Made by a program: the position numbers and the translations under genes. This document shows positions 41,483 to 51,942 of a stretch of 64,000 bases of DNA, one piece after another (within the stretch, counting starts at the first letter, position 1; every line of letters starts with the position of its first letter). The DNA lies in contig VXAY01006085.1 in assembly GCA_013399855.1 (NCBI GenBank), forward strand, positions 978,685 through 1,042,684. Reading direction: 5' to 3'. Below the pieces are notes generated by a model. That model was not told the DNA's origin. It ran no database searches and was given only the letters and a program-made list of their open reading frames with translations. This DNA is from Oxyruncus cristatus. Its lineage: Eukaryota; Chordata; Aves; Passeriformes; Cotingidae.

Positions 41483-42540
41483 TATGAAGTGAATTAACCT
41501 TAGCCAGTTGCCAGACACCAACCCAGCCACTCACTCAGCCCCCCTTCTCAATAGGACACGGGGATAAAATAGGATGAAAAACTTGTGGGTCAGGATGAAG
41601 ACAGGAAGATCCCTCATCAGCTACCATGACAGACAAAATAGACTAAAATTGGGGAAGATTAATTTTATTTATTGCCAATTAATAACAGAGATGGACAGTG
41701 TGAAATCAAAGACAAAAGCTATACCACCTTTGTCCCACCATCCTCCTTTTTTCCCAGATCAACTTCACTACTTCATTCCCAACTCCTCTACCTTGTCTTC
41801 TTTGAGTGGTGCTGTGCAGATGTGGAATGATAGTTTGTGGTCATGAGATCATAGAACAGTTTGTGTTGGAAGGGACCTTAAAGATCATCTAGTTTCACCC
41901 CTCTGCCATGGCCAGGGACATGTTCCACTAGACCAGGTTTCTCAAAGCCCCCTTTGACCTGGCCTTGAACACTTCCAGAAGTGGGACATCCATAGCTTCT
42001 CTGGGCAACCAGTTCCAGTGCCTCACCATCCTCATGGTAAAGAATTTCTTCCTAATATCTAACATAAACCTACCCTCTTTCAGCTTTAAGCATTACACAT
42101 TGTCCATAGTCAATTCACAACAATTGTTACGACTTATTCTGGTCATTCTATAACAGTTTCTCTATGCTGCTTCTTCCTTCTCACATGGGTCCTCTCCATG
42201 GGCTGCAATTCTTACTCAGACAGGGGGTCCTGTATGGGCACCACCATGCTCCACCATGGTCTCCTCCACAGGCTGCAGGGGAATCTCAGCTATCTCATGG
42301 AGCACCTCTTTCCCTTCCTACTTTTCCTTTTTCCTACTTTTCTGCCCTTGGTGTTTGCAGGGCTTTTTCTCACACTTCTTTTCCCTCACTCCTCTCTGCT
42401 GTGCAGAGGCCGGAACTGGGTCCTTGATGGGGCAACCCCAGGCCCTCCTCATACAGGCCATGCCCACTTCTGCAGCTCTCCACTACCAAAACTTTGCCAT
42501 GAACATACACTAGGAAGCAATATTCACTTTTAGGACAAAC
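41483..42540 (-). mobile_element. Avian ERV solo-type LTR (antisense), split by a CR1
   Basis: The antisense text of a known, long avian ERV LTR is recognisable. On the left are the TTAGCCAGTTGCCAGACACC and CACTCACTCAGCCCCCC strings, the AGAGATGGACAGTGTGAAA segment and a CCCAGATCAACTTCACT segment. On the right are repeated CATGGGCTGCA / CACAGGCTGCAGGGGAATCT units, GGTGTTTGCAGGGC and CACTACCAAAACTTTGCCA. The LTR is interrupted at 41845-42139 by a CR1. Removing the CR1 and one target copy leaves about 760 bp. No retroviral internal region is seen on either side, so it is probably a solo or truncated LTR. The family assignment rests on memory of avian repeats; the outer limits are approximate. 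Confidence 0.8.
41845..42139 (-). mobile_element. CR1 LINE 3' end inserted in the LTR
   Basis: This is a minus-orientation CR1 3' end. It begins with ATCATAGAACAGTTTGTGTT, then GGAAGGGACCTTAAAGATCA, the reverse complement of the CR1 tail. It continues with the CTTCCAGAAGTGGGACATCC and GGGCAACCAGTTCCAGTGCC segments. It is truncated at about 42139. The heptamer TGGTCAT flanks it exactly (41838-41844 and 42140-42146), consistent with a target-site duplication within the LTR. The CR1 is therefore younger than the LTR. Confidence 0.93.
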
Positions 42541-42667
42541 TCAGTCAATTTTTAGCCTGAGGATTTGGAGAAATGAGCCTGTAGAGTCTCTGTAGTGCTT
42601 GTCTTCCTCAGCAGCACGGAAGGGAATGCTAACAGATGTCAGGGAAAACTAGCACTGTGTGAGATCA

Positions 42668-42775
42668 AGACGTTGTTATACATTTTATATATTTATGTGT
42701 TTTACATTGTTTTATATATGTTATATGGATATATGTGCATTTTATATTGTTTTATATATGTTATATATTTTACAT
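42668..42775. repeat. AT-rich minisatellite-like tract, 40-bp period
   Basis: TTTAYATTGTTTTATATATG followed by TTATAT occurs twice (42701-42726 and 42741-42766) with a 40-bp period inside a run of TATATT-rich sequence. Confidence 0.75.
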
Positions 42776-43015
42776 TATTCCCCATAAAATGAACAGGATA
42801 AGATATTCTGGAAAAAGCAACAATGCAACTTAGACCTTTATGGTTACTATAAAAGTGAATTGTGTCACATTTTAAACTGTATGAAGGTTAACAGTCACAC
42901 ACCATAAGAAGTAAGACTAACAGAAGGAGGGAAACACTCAAATAATGAAAAGTTGTGTATCCTTCAGACCATTTGTCCTTAAGGAGAACAATAACTTGTC
43001 TCTATATTGGCTCAT

Positions 43016-43115
43016 TAGAACATAGAAACATAGAATCTTTAAGGCTGGAAAAGACCTCCAAGATCATTGAGTCCAGCCTTTGACTGAATATCCACCATCA
43101 TGTCAACTAAACCGT
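43016..43115 (-). mobile_element. CR1 LINE, short 3' end fragment
   Basis: The fragment reads AACATAGAAACATAGAATCT, TTAAGGCTGGAAAAGACCTC and AAGATCATTGAGTCCAGCC, which is the reverse complement of an avian CR1 3' tail with two octamer units. The upstream limit is approximate, near the CCACCATCATGTCAACTAAA segment. Confidence 0.9.
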
Positions 43116-44384
43116 GCATGCAGAAAAGAGAAGGCTTTGATAAGATTCATAGCTGTTTACTGGGTTCATTTGTTTTTCTCTCTGACTACAGAGTTCCTCC
43201 TAAAACATGTATTTTATTAAACTACTTGAATTCTAGGATGTTTCATTTTCTCTTACAGGTTATACTCAAAGACATGGTTGTCTAACCTTCCTAAAAGACC
43301 ACAAACTATGTAAGTGAACAATAGATGAAACTATTGCCTCATTCCTGCATGTGGCCTTTCGACTCTCCAGACAACCAGAATAGGATCTTTCTGGGTGCTT
43401 GGGAAGGTACTCAGAGCTAACTTATACCACCCATGAAGTCTCCGCAGGGTTGAGATGGCAGATAACAGGCAAAAGAAGGTAAACTATGTGCCACATCTTA
43501 CCTATCTCTATCCCATTTACAAATCATGTAGAAGCAGACTGAGAACCGTATTAATAGGCAAAGTAAGATCAAACTTTCTTCCCCTGAGATTAGATGTATA
43601 TCCAGTTATCTGAACCCCAAAACTTAAAAAAAACAGCATTACATGCAACCAAAAAAGTATTTGGAGTCTGGTTTGGATGCTCTAGTAATGAGCACAGACT
43701 GAAGAGAAGTCTCCCACAAATCACATTGTTTACATGTCTGATGAACACCTGGCTGATGCTTGATGACCGTGAACATGAACTCACTTCAGAGGAGGAAGGC
43801 AACTGTGAGAATAATGTTTTAGATGCATGACTGCTTCCTTTTTTTTTCCCATCACCTGATCAGATACGTTTAATTCCAGTGAGGAAGTGGTTGTCATCAA
43901 GTCATGAAAAAGATGGAACCACTGCATGGCCCATGACATTTGCACATCTGAAAATGCTGAAATAATTTTAACTTCTTTCTTTCCAAGTCAACTGAAGCAG
44001 ATCTGACAACATTGCCAGAGAGAAAAAGACAAAGATATTGTAGTACTCTCAGCTACATTATGTCCATTAGAGCCTGGTCATTCGACTGAGAATTTGAGGC
44101 ACATAGTCTACCACTGCAATGCTGATTATGTTGGTATATAATCGAGAAAAATTAGTACAGGCACAGGACAACTTGACTCTGCTGTGTGCTTAAGCCAGGG
44201 TCAATTTTAGCAGCAGCACAAACACATTCATTGCTTGTCAAATCTAGTTGTATAAATCTGGTGTTTCTGAGGCAGTTAGAACATAATACATTGTGTTACT
44301 TGAAATATATTTTTTGAAATGCTGTTTTGTCAAATTCAAGTACATTTCTGTTAATCATGGAACCATTTATTCTAATCTGAAACC
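43116..44384. other. Unique sequence without recognised gene
   Basis: An open frame at 43594-43830 ends in an acidic stretch (LTSEEEGNCENNVLDA) and looks mildly coding, but no clear acceptor precedes it. Nothing else is recognised. Confidence 0.4.
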
Positions 44385-44520
44385 CTGAGATTAGCTCAGT
44401 TGGTTAGAGCGTAGTGCTAATAAAACCAAGGTTTTGTGTTTGATCCCTATATGGGCCATTTCACTTAAGATTTGGACTCAATGATCCTTGTGGATCTCTT
44501 CCAACTCAGAATATTCTAGT
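44385..44520 (+). mobile_element. tRNA-Ile-derived SINE with CR1-like tail (TguSINE1-type)
   Basis: The head (44385-44457) is a degenerate tRNA-Ile gene with a well-kept RNA polymerase III A box (TAGCTCAGTTGG, 44392-44403), a GTGCTAATAA anticodon-arm region, a B box (TGTTTGATCCC, 44437-44447) and the acceptor end GGGCCA. It passes directly into TTCACTTAAGATTTGGACTC, then AATGATCCTTGTGGATCTC, then TTCCAACTCAGAATATTCT. That is a CR1-type 3' tail that would recruit CR1 reverse transcriptase. This architecture is that of TguSINE1, described from zebra finch and other passerines. A-box and B-box substitutions suggest the copy is old. It is a retroposon, not a functional tRNA gene. Confidence 0.93.
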
Positions 44521-45983
44521 ACACGGTAGTACTAGTGAGCAGCTCACAACAGCTCCAGACATGTGAAAGCACCTCTTCTGATGGCAGTATACTAATGAGA
44601 TGATTTCATATGACAGAATGGGGACATCTTATCTTACTGATAAAAGACTGATTATATGTGCTCCAGACTATTCCTAGTGAAAAATGTAAGATGAGATTTT
44701 AGATAAGACCATATATGAAAAATCCTTTACTTGACTGTTCTAATGGAAACTGAGCATGAGGTATCAGTGGCCCCTAGTAACACAGAAACAAGTTCTTTGA
44801 AGAATCTGCATCAATCTCCTTTCCATTGTCCTAATTAATTGTGTACTTTCTTAGAATTTATGTATATAACTGTCAATTCATACCGTATTTCAGTAGCATC
44901 TCAATATTTAGAGACGTGTCAAAGGAGAATAAAGACTTAAAGATGGTTTAAGAGGTGAATATTTTCCTTCCTTCTTAATGCTCATACTTATTACAGAAAG
45001 CAACCAAAACAACTCTTGTTGTTTAACACAAAGCATGATTGCCCTCAATAAATAAACTAGATAAAGTAATATAGCACTCAAAATATGGGTAGGTAATATT
45101 TGATTTGAAATGCCAGGACCTTCTTCTTTAAAACTCTGGAAAAAACCTATTGTGGATCAATTGAGTCCTCAATTTTCTGTCTTCCTTGACCCTTATAAGC
45201 TTTGTCTTGTGCCTCCCTTTGGGAAAACATTTAAACACTTCCTTTGAACATAATTTTGCATAATTTTTAACCCATAAAAGTCAACAGATCTAAAGCAAAT
45301 ACAAGGTGAGAGAGAACCTGAGTATTCTATGCAGACTTGGTCAATATAATCCATAAAAGAAAAGGGGAAAAGTAAAGAGAACCCAAACTTTCTTCTCATT
45401 AAATCTAGACACCATCAGTTTTGGATACCACCAGATGACAATCTCTGCCACAGGTATGACAATCTCCATCTTACAAGCAGTGAGGCTGTGTAACTCAGTG
45501 GCTGCAGCTGAGGACTGATTTGGGAATTTTCTATTCTCCAACACCTAAGAACGTTTCTTTAATTACCACCACCTAAAAGGAGGCAGGAAGAAAGGAATTA
45601 TTTTGTATGGATAGCAAATATACAAAGAGAATATTTTAACTAGTCTCTAAATGACAGCTGAACTACAAAAAGAAGCCCACTAGATACATAAATTAGAAAG
45701 ATAATTTCATTGCCAGCATCTTTCTCCTCTGACTATCATTTTCTGCCTCATTTATTGTAATTATTTTATAAATTGTAGAGTCTTGAGAAACCTTGAGAAA
45801 TCTGAGAGACTAATACTTTTTCACCTGTTTCCAAAAGGAAGATATTCTCTGTGTACTCCCTGTGTCATACCATCTCTCCCCACTCCCCAGGAAAACATCC
45901 CTCTTTTCCACTCAACTGAAGTTAAGAGGGCAACTTGTCCATTAGGAGGGAAGGATAATATTCTTGAGTATTTTTATTACAGA
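44521..45983. other. Unique sequence without recognised gene
   Basis: AT-rich unique DNA with no recognised exon or repeat. Confidence 0.5.
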
Positions 45984-46270
45984 GCTCGTGACTGGGTATT
46001 TAGTAAGGTTACAATAACATCACATTACGGTCTTAAGCTGTGCGAGGGAAGGTTTAGGTTGGATATTAGGAAGAAATTTTTTACAGAGAGAGTAATCAAA
46101 CATTGGAATGAGCTGCCCAGGGAAGTGGTGGATTCATGGTCCCTGGAGATTTTTAAGGTGACACTGGACGTGGCACTTAGTGCCATGGTCTAGTAACCAA
46201 GGCAGTGTTGGATCAAGCGTTGGACTTGATGATCTCAGAGGTCTTTTCCCACCCAGTTGATTCTATGATT
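45984..46270 (+). mobile_element. CR1 LINE 3' end with intact ORF2 C-terminus
   Basis: This is a 5'-truncated CR1 in plus orientation. One frame (45984-46193) encodes the last 69 residues of ORF2 without a break, including [20 protein letters not shown] and LPREVV, and ends at the usual ...AMV stop (TAG at 46191-46193). The 3' untranslated tail follows, with GTTGGACTTGATGATCTC, then AGAGGTCTTTTCC, and ends in one GATTCTATGATT unit. It is better kept than the other CR1 copies here except the 51.1-kb segment, so probably of a younger subfamily. A longer 136-codon frame from 45783 is a chance extension into flanking DNA. Confidence 0.95.
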
Positions 46271-47442
46271 AGTGAAAAATAGCAGGGGTTGAAAAAGCAT
46301 CATCTGGAAAAAGCACAATTACAGAGTCTAAAATCAGTGGGAAAATACGTATCACAACACTTGTTATGGAAATACGTACCCTCAAAATAATAGAAAAATT
46401 TTGGGGTATAGGAAGTTATTCTTACTTATTCTAGACAACTGTAATGGCTCTCCGGATTTCTGTCCTCTACACACGCATGTGTGAAACACAGGTTTCCTTC
46501 AAACTGGCTGTTTGGATAGACCTGTATTGCTTGGAAAGCTCAGCCTCCAAACCAAGTACACATGGCAGTGCTGTTCCTTGCACCCCTAGACTTACTATCA
46601 GTGATCCTGCAGGCTCCCTGCTGGCCATCTTCTTGGCTGTGACTCATGGCATGCTAATTGCTCTCCACATCCTTCCTGGCTTTTAGGGCAGCAAGCAATT
46701 TGTGTACTCCTTAGGCAAGTTATGAAACCTGTTTTGAAGAATTAGACAAAAAGAACATTGAAAAACAATTGATTACCACAAGTAGTAATTAATAACAACA
46801 CAGAGACCTGGATAAAGCTTCAATTTCAGACAATTTCAGAACAGATATATCACCATGGCTGAGAGTTCAGGAAGAAGCTGTACCCAAATACATAGGTAAT
46901 GACTACAGAAAGAACCCTCCTCCCATTCCTGCCCCTCTGCAAGCTTCTGCTGCTTAAACTAAGCTCCCCATATCACACTACAAACTAACTATAACAGTAA
47001 AAGACAGGGATACGTGAACTGGCACATGAGCAACCATATAAGTATATGTAAGTACGTGCAAGCTGGCATGAAGGAAAGAATATGTGACTGAAAGCAGAGG
47101 CAGTAAAACAGAAATGCAAGGGAGGATGAGGACAGAGTAAAAGAATGAAGAATATGGGAGGAGAATGCCTGCTAACTCTTTGAATATTTCAACTGTCTCA
47201 TGAAAACACAGTTATAAGATGATTCCTACAGTATGTTTAACTGCATCTTGGTTATGTTAATTCCAGACCTGTGGCAGTTTTAGACCACAGATATGCTTTG
47301 AAGCTGAGACACTTATCAATATTTGGCAATATTTCCTTTATTATTTTGTTTTGCAAATGAAACCTAAAAGGTGAACACAATCACTTTTTACATTGTTTCA
47401 CAGTTTTCTGTAACACTTTTTCTTCCATGCCTGCTGATTTTT
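46271..47442. other. Unique or unrecognised sequence
   Basis: A GC-richer patch at 46440-46690 has an 80-codon open frame without recognised domain. It may be old retroelement DNA but no family is identifiable. Confidence 0.4.
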
Positions 47443-47494
47443 NNNNNNNNNNNNNNNNNNNNNNNNNNNNNNNNNNNNNNNNNNNNNNNNNNNN
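47443..47494. other. Assembly gap (52 Ns)
   Basis: The gap is flanked by T runs on both sides (TTTTT before, TTTTTTT after). It probably stands for an unresolved poly-T tract; its true length is unknown. Confidence 0.99.
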
Positions 47495-50309
47495 TTTTTT
47501 TGCAGTACTCAGTGGCAAAGAGCCGTATACTGTGCAAATTTAATCTGGTGTTTGCTTGTTTAATAGTATCCTGATACTTTCTGCCTGAACTGCCAGGTAA
47601 ATTGAGTTGAGACACCATCAGAGGCCAAGGCTATCTACCCTCTTGAATTATAGCATCTTCAAATCTGCCTTACCTATGACCTGAATCTGCAAAGAAGCCA
47701 AAGAAATAAATGTTTGGAGCTGGTAAAAAGCATGCAAATTGAATATTCTCTAGTTTCCTTCTCCCTAACTTATATCTATGTTGCTTGTTTCTCTGCATTT
47801 TCCTCAAATTTCTCTCCTTCTTTACGTTTATTTGCATTCCACATATGGAAACATTGGCATAAAAGAAAATTTGTTTGGTTTCTAGCACTTTCTTCAACCA
47901 ATCTTCAACCTACATTAATACAGATGTAAACTTGATTTTTCCCTGTTGGACGTTTGGAATCTTTTGATTTTGTTGTTTGTAGGAGATGCAATCCTTTCTG
48001 TATACAGCAAAGATAATGAAAGCATGAAATATTCATATTGCATCCTTAATTGTATTATAAAGTGGAACATGTGCCGTTATAGCTGAAAACCTCCAGTCTA
48101 ATTAGCAGTAGCCTAATAAATGCTTGAGTGAAACATAGAATGTTCAGTGCCACTCAGCTAAATCTCTCTCATTCAGTTGTATTAAAAATGACACTAATAG
48201 GATAATTTTTAAAAATATGAAACATATGTGGAAATATATATTCTCATTGTAAATATTTAAATATTAACTAAGGGGATTACCTACCTTCAGGGTTTGGTAA
48301 GCTTGTTCTATTATTACTTCTACTATGTATTTGTGAGGTTTTATTTTTCTTTACTTTATTCTTTTTTTTTAAGTGATACCATTTCTTTTATCATCAGTCA
48401 GTATTATTTTCTGTATTAGATAAACATGGCAAAGAATACAGTTGGAAGAGTTCAGCTTTTAATTTCTCTGTAGCCCCAGAAATATAATCCCGAATTTATT
48501 GTATGAATCTAATAAAACAATCTTTGAACAGAGAAATATTGAACACCTAGAAGTCTTTTCCTTTTCTTTTTCAAAAATCTCTGCTGAAAAACCAGTATCT
48601 GGTTTCCAGGAAATACTTCTTCTGTGAGAGATAGGAAGACAAGGAACAAAGGTAAATAACAGCTTCCATGGAAAAGCCAACAGTGAAAACCTAAAAAAAT
48701 GCTTATCCATTTTCTCAAAGGTTACACATGGTTTCACAAAAAGAAAAGCATTTTGTACAATGCAAAGACACTTCTACCTTTTAAAAGTCATAAACAGAAA
48801 GATGAAGGAAAGTGTTTGAATAACCAAAACACCTCCAAAATAATAAATTGAATAGATATAAATTTTTCCCCCATAAAATAATTTGACCACTAGTGGAGAA
48901 ATGATTAGATAAAAACTTCCCCTGTGGGTAAGGTTTTCTACAAGTGCTTATTACAGTGATTGTTTTCTCTTTCTCAAAAGTTGATGATATGAACCCCTGA
49001 AACACAATTCCAAACAAAGTGGACTGATGTAACAGACAATATTATTTCTTCTCATTGCAATGCTTTAATGGAAGTGCTTCATAAATATACAGGCTAATTG
49101 CCTCCTTTTCTTGCTACTAAAACCAACAATAATACTGATATTATGATGTCATAGAGGTAGTGTTTTATTTTTTGTCATTCTGAGGCACATTTTTTGGTAC
49201 ATTATGAAAGTTTTATGTGCGATTGTAACACACTAAATGTTGGCACTGTTTGGAACTCTTTGTGTTTCCTTTCCCTTAATTATGCAATAAGAATAAGTTG
49301 ACTGAAATTTAATATTGTCAATTTATTGACATTTCTTTCCAAGTTTACATGTACTGTGGACAACAGTATCTCATTGTTGAATTATTTATTTATAAGCAGG
49401 AATTGTTTGACATCCAAACGGTATACAACTTTATCTAAATGAACAAAGAACAGATTGATGAGGAAGTACATTTACGTAATGAACATTTAATCTATGCCTC
49501 AGAGAAATGCTTCAGGATTATTTTATCTGAAAATCACCGTGAGCATGACACTCAAACATTTTTTTACTTGATTGCTTTAATGTCTGGGTTAAATTATGCG
49601 TCACTTGCGCATTAAATTGGAAACAAAATATTGACTTTTCTCTCTGTAGAATTTCCACAAGGTGCTTTCCATCCTTCTTCTTCGTCACTCAGAACCTACT
49701 CACCTATTAGACTTGAAGCTGTGTGTATCATAGGTAAGCAGTGAATTCCAGTACAGGAATTCATATGCACAAAATTCAATACACACAAAATCTTCTGCAG
49801 GACAACTGCTTTATGATAGGTTGTTAACAGAGGTCATATTTTACTGAAGTGTCTTTTTTGTCTGAAGTGTTTTCAAAATCAATAACAATGGTTGTGCTTT
49901 ACTACTCTGTTTAATATTAATTTTTGTACACTTATACAATTATGATATCCCATAACAAATAGAAAAAAATTATAAAAATAATCTACCACACAATAATCAA
50001 ATTGGAGCCACTATGAGAGTTTTACTGACAGCCAAAGCTAATGTTCATGTTATAATTCAAATTAGTACCAACTTCAGTGCCAGGTTTAATCAGATTAGAA
50101 GGTCATGAATGAACTATATGACAAAAGGCCCTTGGATGTTTAATTGTTTGAAGGATCCCTATCCCATTTGAAGCTAATGTTCACTGCAGAGGAGCACGAA
50201 GAAGAAGGTTATGAGACAGACAGCCAAAAAAAAGCTTTAAAATGTAGCCAGGAATTTACTGTATGCTCCGAGTCCTATGTGCAAACCTGTTTATGGGTCT
50301 TTCAGCAGC
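47495..50309. other. Unique sequence, with a possible conserved element near 49.6 kb
   Basis: AT-rich DNA. The block 49540-49625 keeps three CpGs (CACCGTGAG, TATGCGTCA, TTGCGCATT) and may be regulatory. No exon or repeat is recognised. Confidence 0.45.
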
Positions 50310-51105
50310 CAGGAAAACCTCCCAGCTTTGTGTCATCAACAAACTTGCTGCGTAAGCATCTACCCATTAATTCAAGTCATTGATGAGTAACTTAAACACT
50401 ATTTGACCTGGTATTAAAGCTCAGGGGACACCACTAGTGACAGACCTCCAACTAGACCTTGTGCCAGTGATTACAACGCTCTGTGATCTGCTGTTCAGCC
50501 AGTTCTCACTCCATCTCACTGTGCACTCATCCAGTCCACACTTCCTGAGTTTGTCTATGATGATGTTGCGAGAGAGAGAGTATTGAAAGCCTCACTGAAG
50601 TCAAGGTAGACAATACCTGCTGTTCTCCCCTCACCCATCCAGGGAGTTGTTTCATCGTAGAAGGCAATCAAGATGGTCAAGTATGATTTACCTTCTATAA
50701 ATACATGCTGACTACTCCTGATCACCTTCTTGTCATCCATGGGGATAGAGATGGCCTCCAGAATGAGGTACTCCATTACCTTTCAAGGGATTGAAGTGAG
50801 ACTGACTGGCTGGTAGTTCCCTGGACCCTCCTTCTTGGCCTTTTTGAAGACATTTGCTCTCTTACAGTCCTCCGGCAACTCTCCTGAACACCTTTCAATG
50901 ATGATTGTTAGTGGTCTTGTTATGGCGTCCACCAACTCTCTTAGCACTCATGGATGAATCCCATCAGGGCCTATGGACTTGTGGATGTCTAGTTTGCCCA
51001 GGTGTTTTCTAACCCAAAACTCCCTGACCAAAGGAATGTCTTCCTTCCTACATTCCTTTACCCTAGTCTCCTGGGTCAGAGATTCCTGAGTGCTGGTCTT
51101 ATTAA
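50310..51105 (-). mobile_element. CR1 LINE, inverted 5' segment (ORF2 finger/palm)
   Basis: Read on the minus strand from 51105 down, this encodes the CR1 ORF2 reverse transcriptase. It runs from the region before the fingers, through an NVFKKAKKEGPGNYQPVSL-like stretch and an ITLIAFYDE-type stretch, to motif A (YLDFSEAF, 50584-50612) and motif C (FVDD, 50332-50343, followed by TKLGG). It is interrupted by stops. It ends just after motif C, and the plus-oriented segment at 51106 resumes the element about 35-45 nt further on. The two are therefore one insertion with its 5' part flipped. Confidence 0.93.
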
Positions 51106-51942
51106 TGTGCAGCCCTTCAGGACTTTGACAGGTTGGAGAGAAGGGCAGAAAAGAGCTGTCTGAAATTCAACAAAGGCAAATGCAGGGTCCTGCACCCTGG
51201 GAAGAATAACTCCATTCACCAGTACAGGCTGGGGTCTGACCCGCTGGAAAGCAGCTCTGTGGGGAAGAACTTTGGGGTCTTGGTGGACAACAAGCTGTCC
51301 ATGAAACAGCAATGTGCCCTTATGGCCAAGAAAGCCAATGGTATCCTGGGGTGCATTAGAAAGAGCATTGCCAGCAGGTTGAGGAGGGTGATCCTGCCCC
51401 TCTGTTCAGGCCTAGTGAGGCCTCATCTGGAGACCTGTGTCCAGTTCTTGGCTCCTTAGTACAAGAGAAACACAGAACTCCTAGAGCTGATCCAGTTGAA
51501 GACAAAACGATGGTTAAGAGACTGGAAGATGTTTGTTATGAGGAAAGGCTGAGGCACTGGAACTGTTTAGCCTTGAAAAGAGATGACTCAGAGGGACTTC
51601 ATCAATGTCTATAAGTATCTGAAGGAAGAGCGTCAGGAAGATGAAACCAGGCTCTTCTTGGTGATGCCAAGCAATAGGAAAAGAGGCAGCAGGTAGAAAC
51701 TGATACACAGGAGGTTACACCTGAATATGAGGAAGAATTTTACTGTGTAGGTGCCTACACACTGGAACAGGTTGCCCAGAGAGTTTGTGGAGTCTCCCTC
51801 ACTGGAGATATTCAAGAATTGTTGGGACAAAATCCTGCACAATGTACTCTGGGATGACCCTGCTTGAGAAGGGAGGTTGGACCAGACAACCCACTGTGGT
51901 CCCCTCCAACCTTACCTATATTGGGATTCTGCGATTCCGTAA
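51106..51942 (+). mobile_element. CR1 LINE, 3' segment of the same insertion
   Basis: This plus-oriented segment starts just downstream of the RT catalytic box and carries ORF2 to its end plus the 3' tail. An unbroken frame at 51133-51459 encodes the thumb region, with KFNKGKCRVLHPG, FGVLVDNKLS, CALMAKKANGILGCIRKS and LVRPHLETCVQF. It then stops at a TAG where the family has a Gln codon. Further on are the RLDIRKN-like region (AATATGAGGAAGAATTTTAC), CACTGGAACAGGTTGCCCAG, the tail GACCAGACAACCCACTGTGG, then TCCCCTCCAACC, and a GATTCTGCGATTCC end. No target duplication is evident. Confidence 0.94.

Noticed and set aside
43594..43830. Open frame with acidic C-terminal stretch
   Set aside because: No clear acceptor upstream and poly-A-like codons at its start; too weak to call an exon.
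44385..44457. A functional tRNA-Ile gene
   Set aside because: Stem and loop substitutions and the directly fused CR1-type tail show it is a SINE.
46440..46690. GC-richer patch as a further LTR or exon
   Set aside because: No LTR ends, TATA/polyadenylation pair, or splice sites could be matched.
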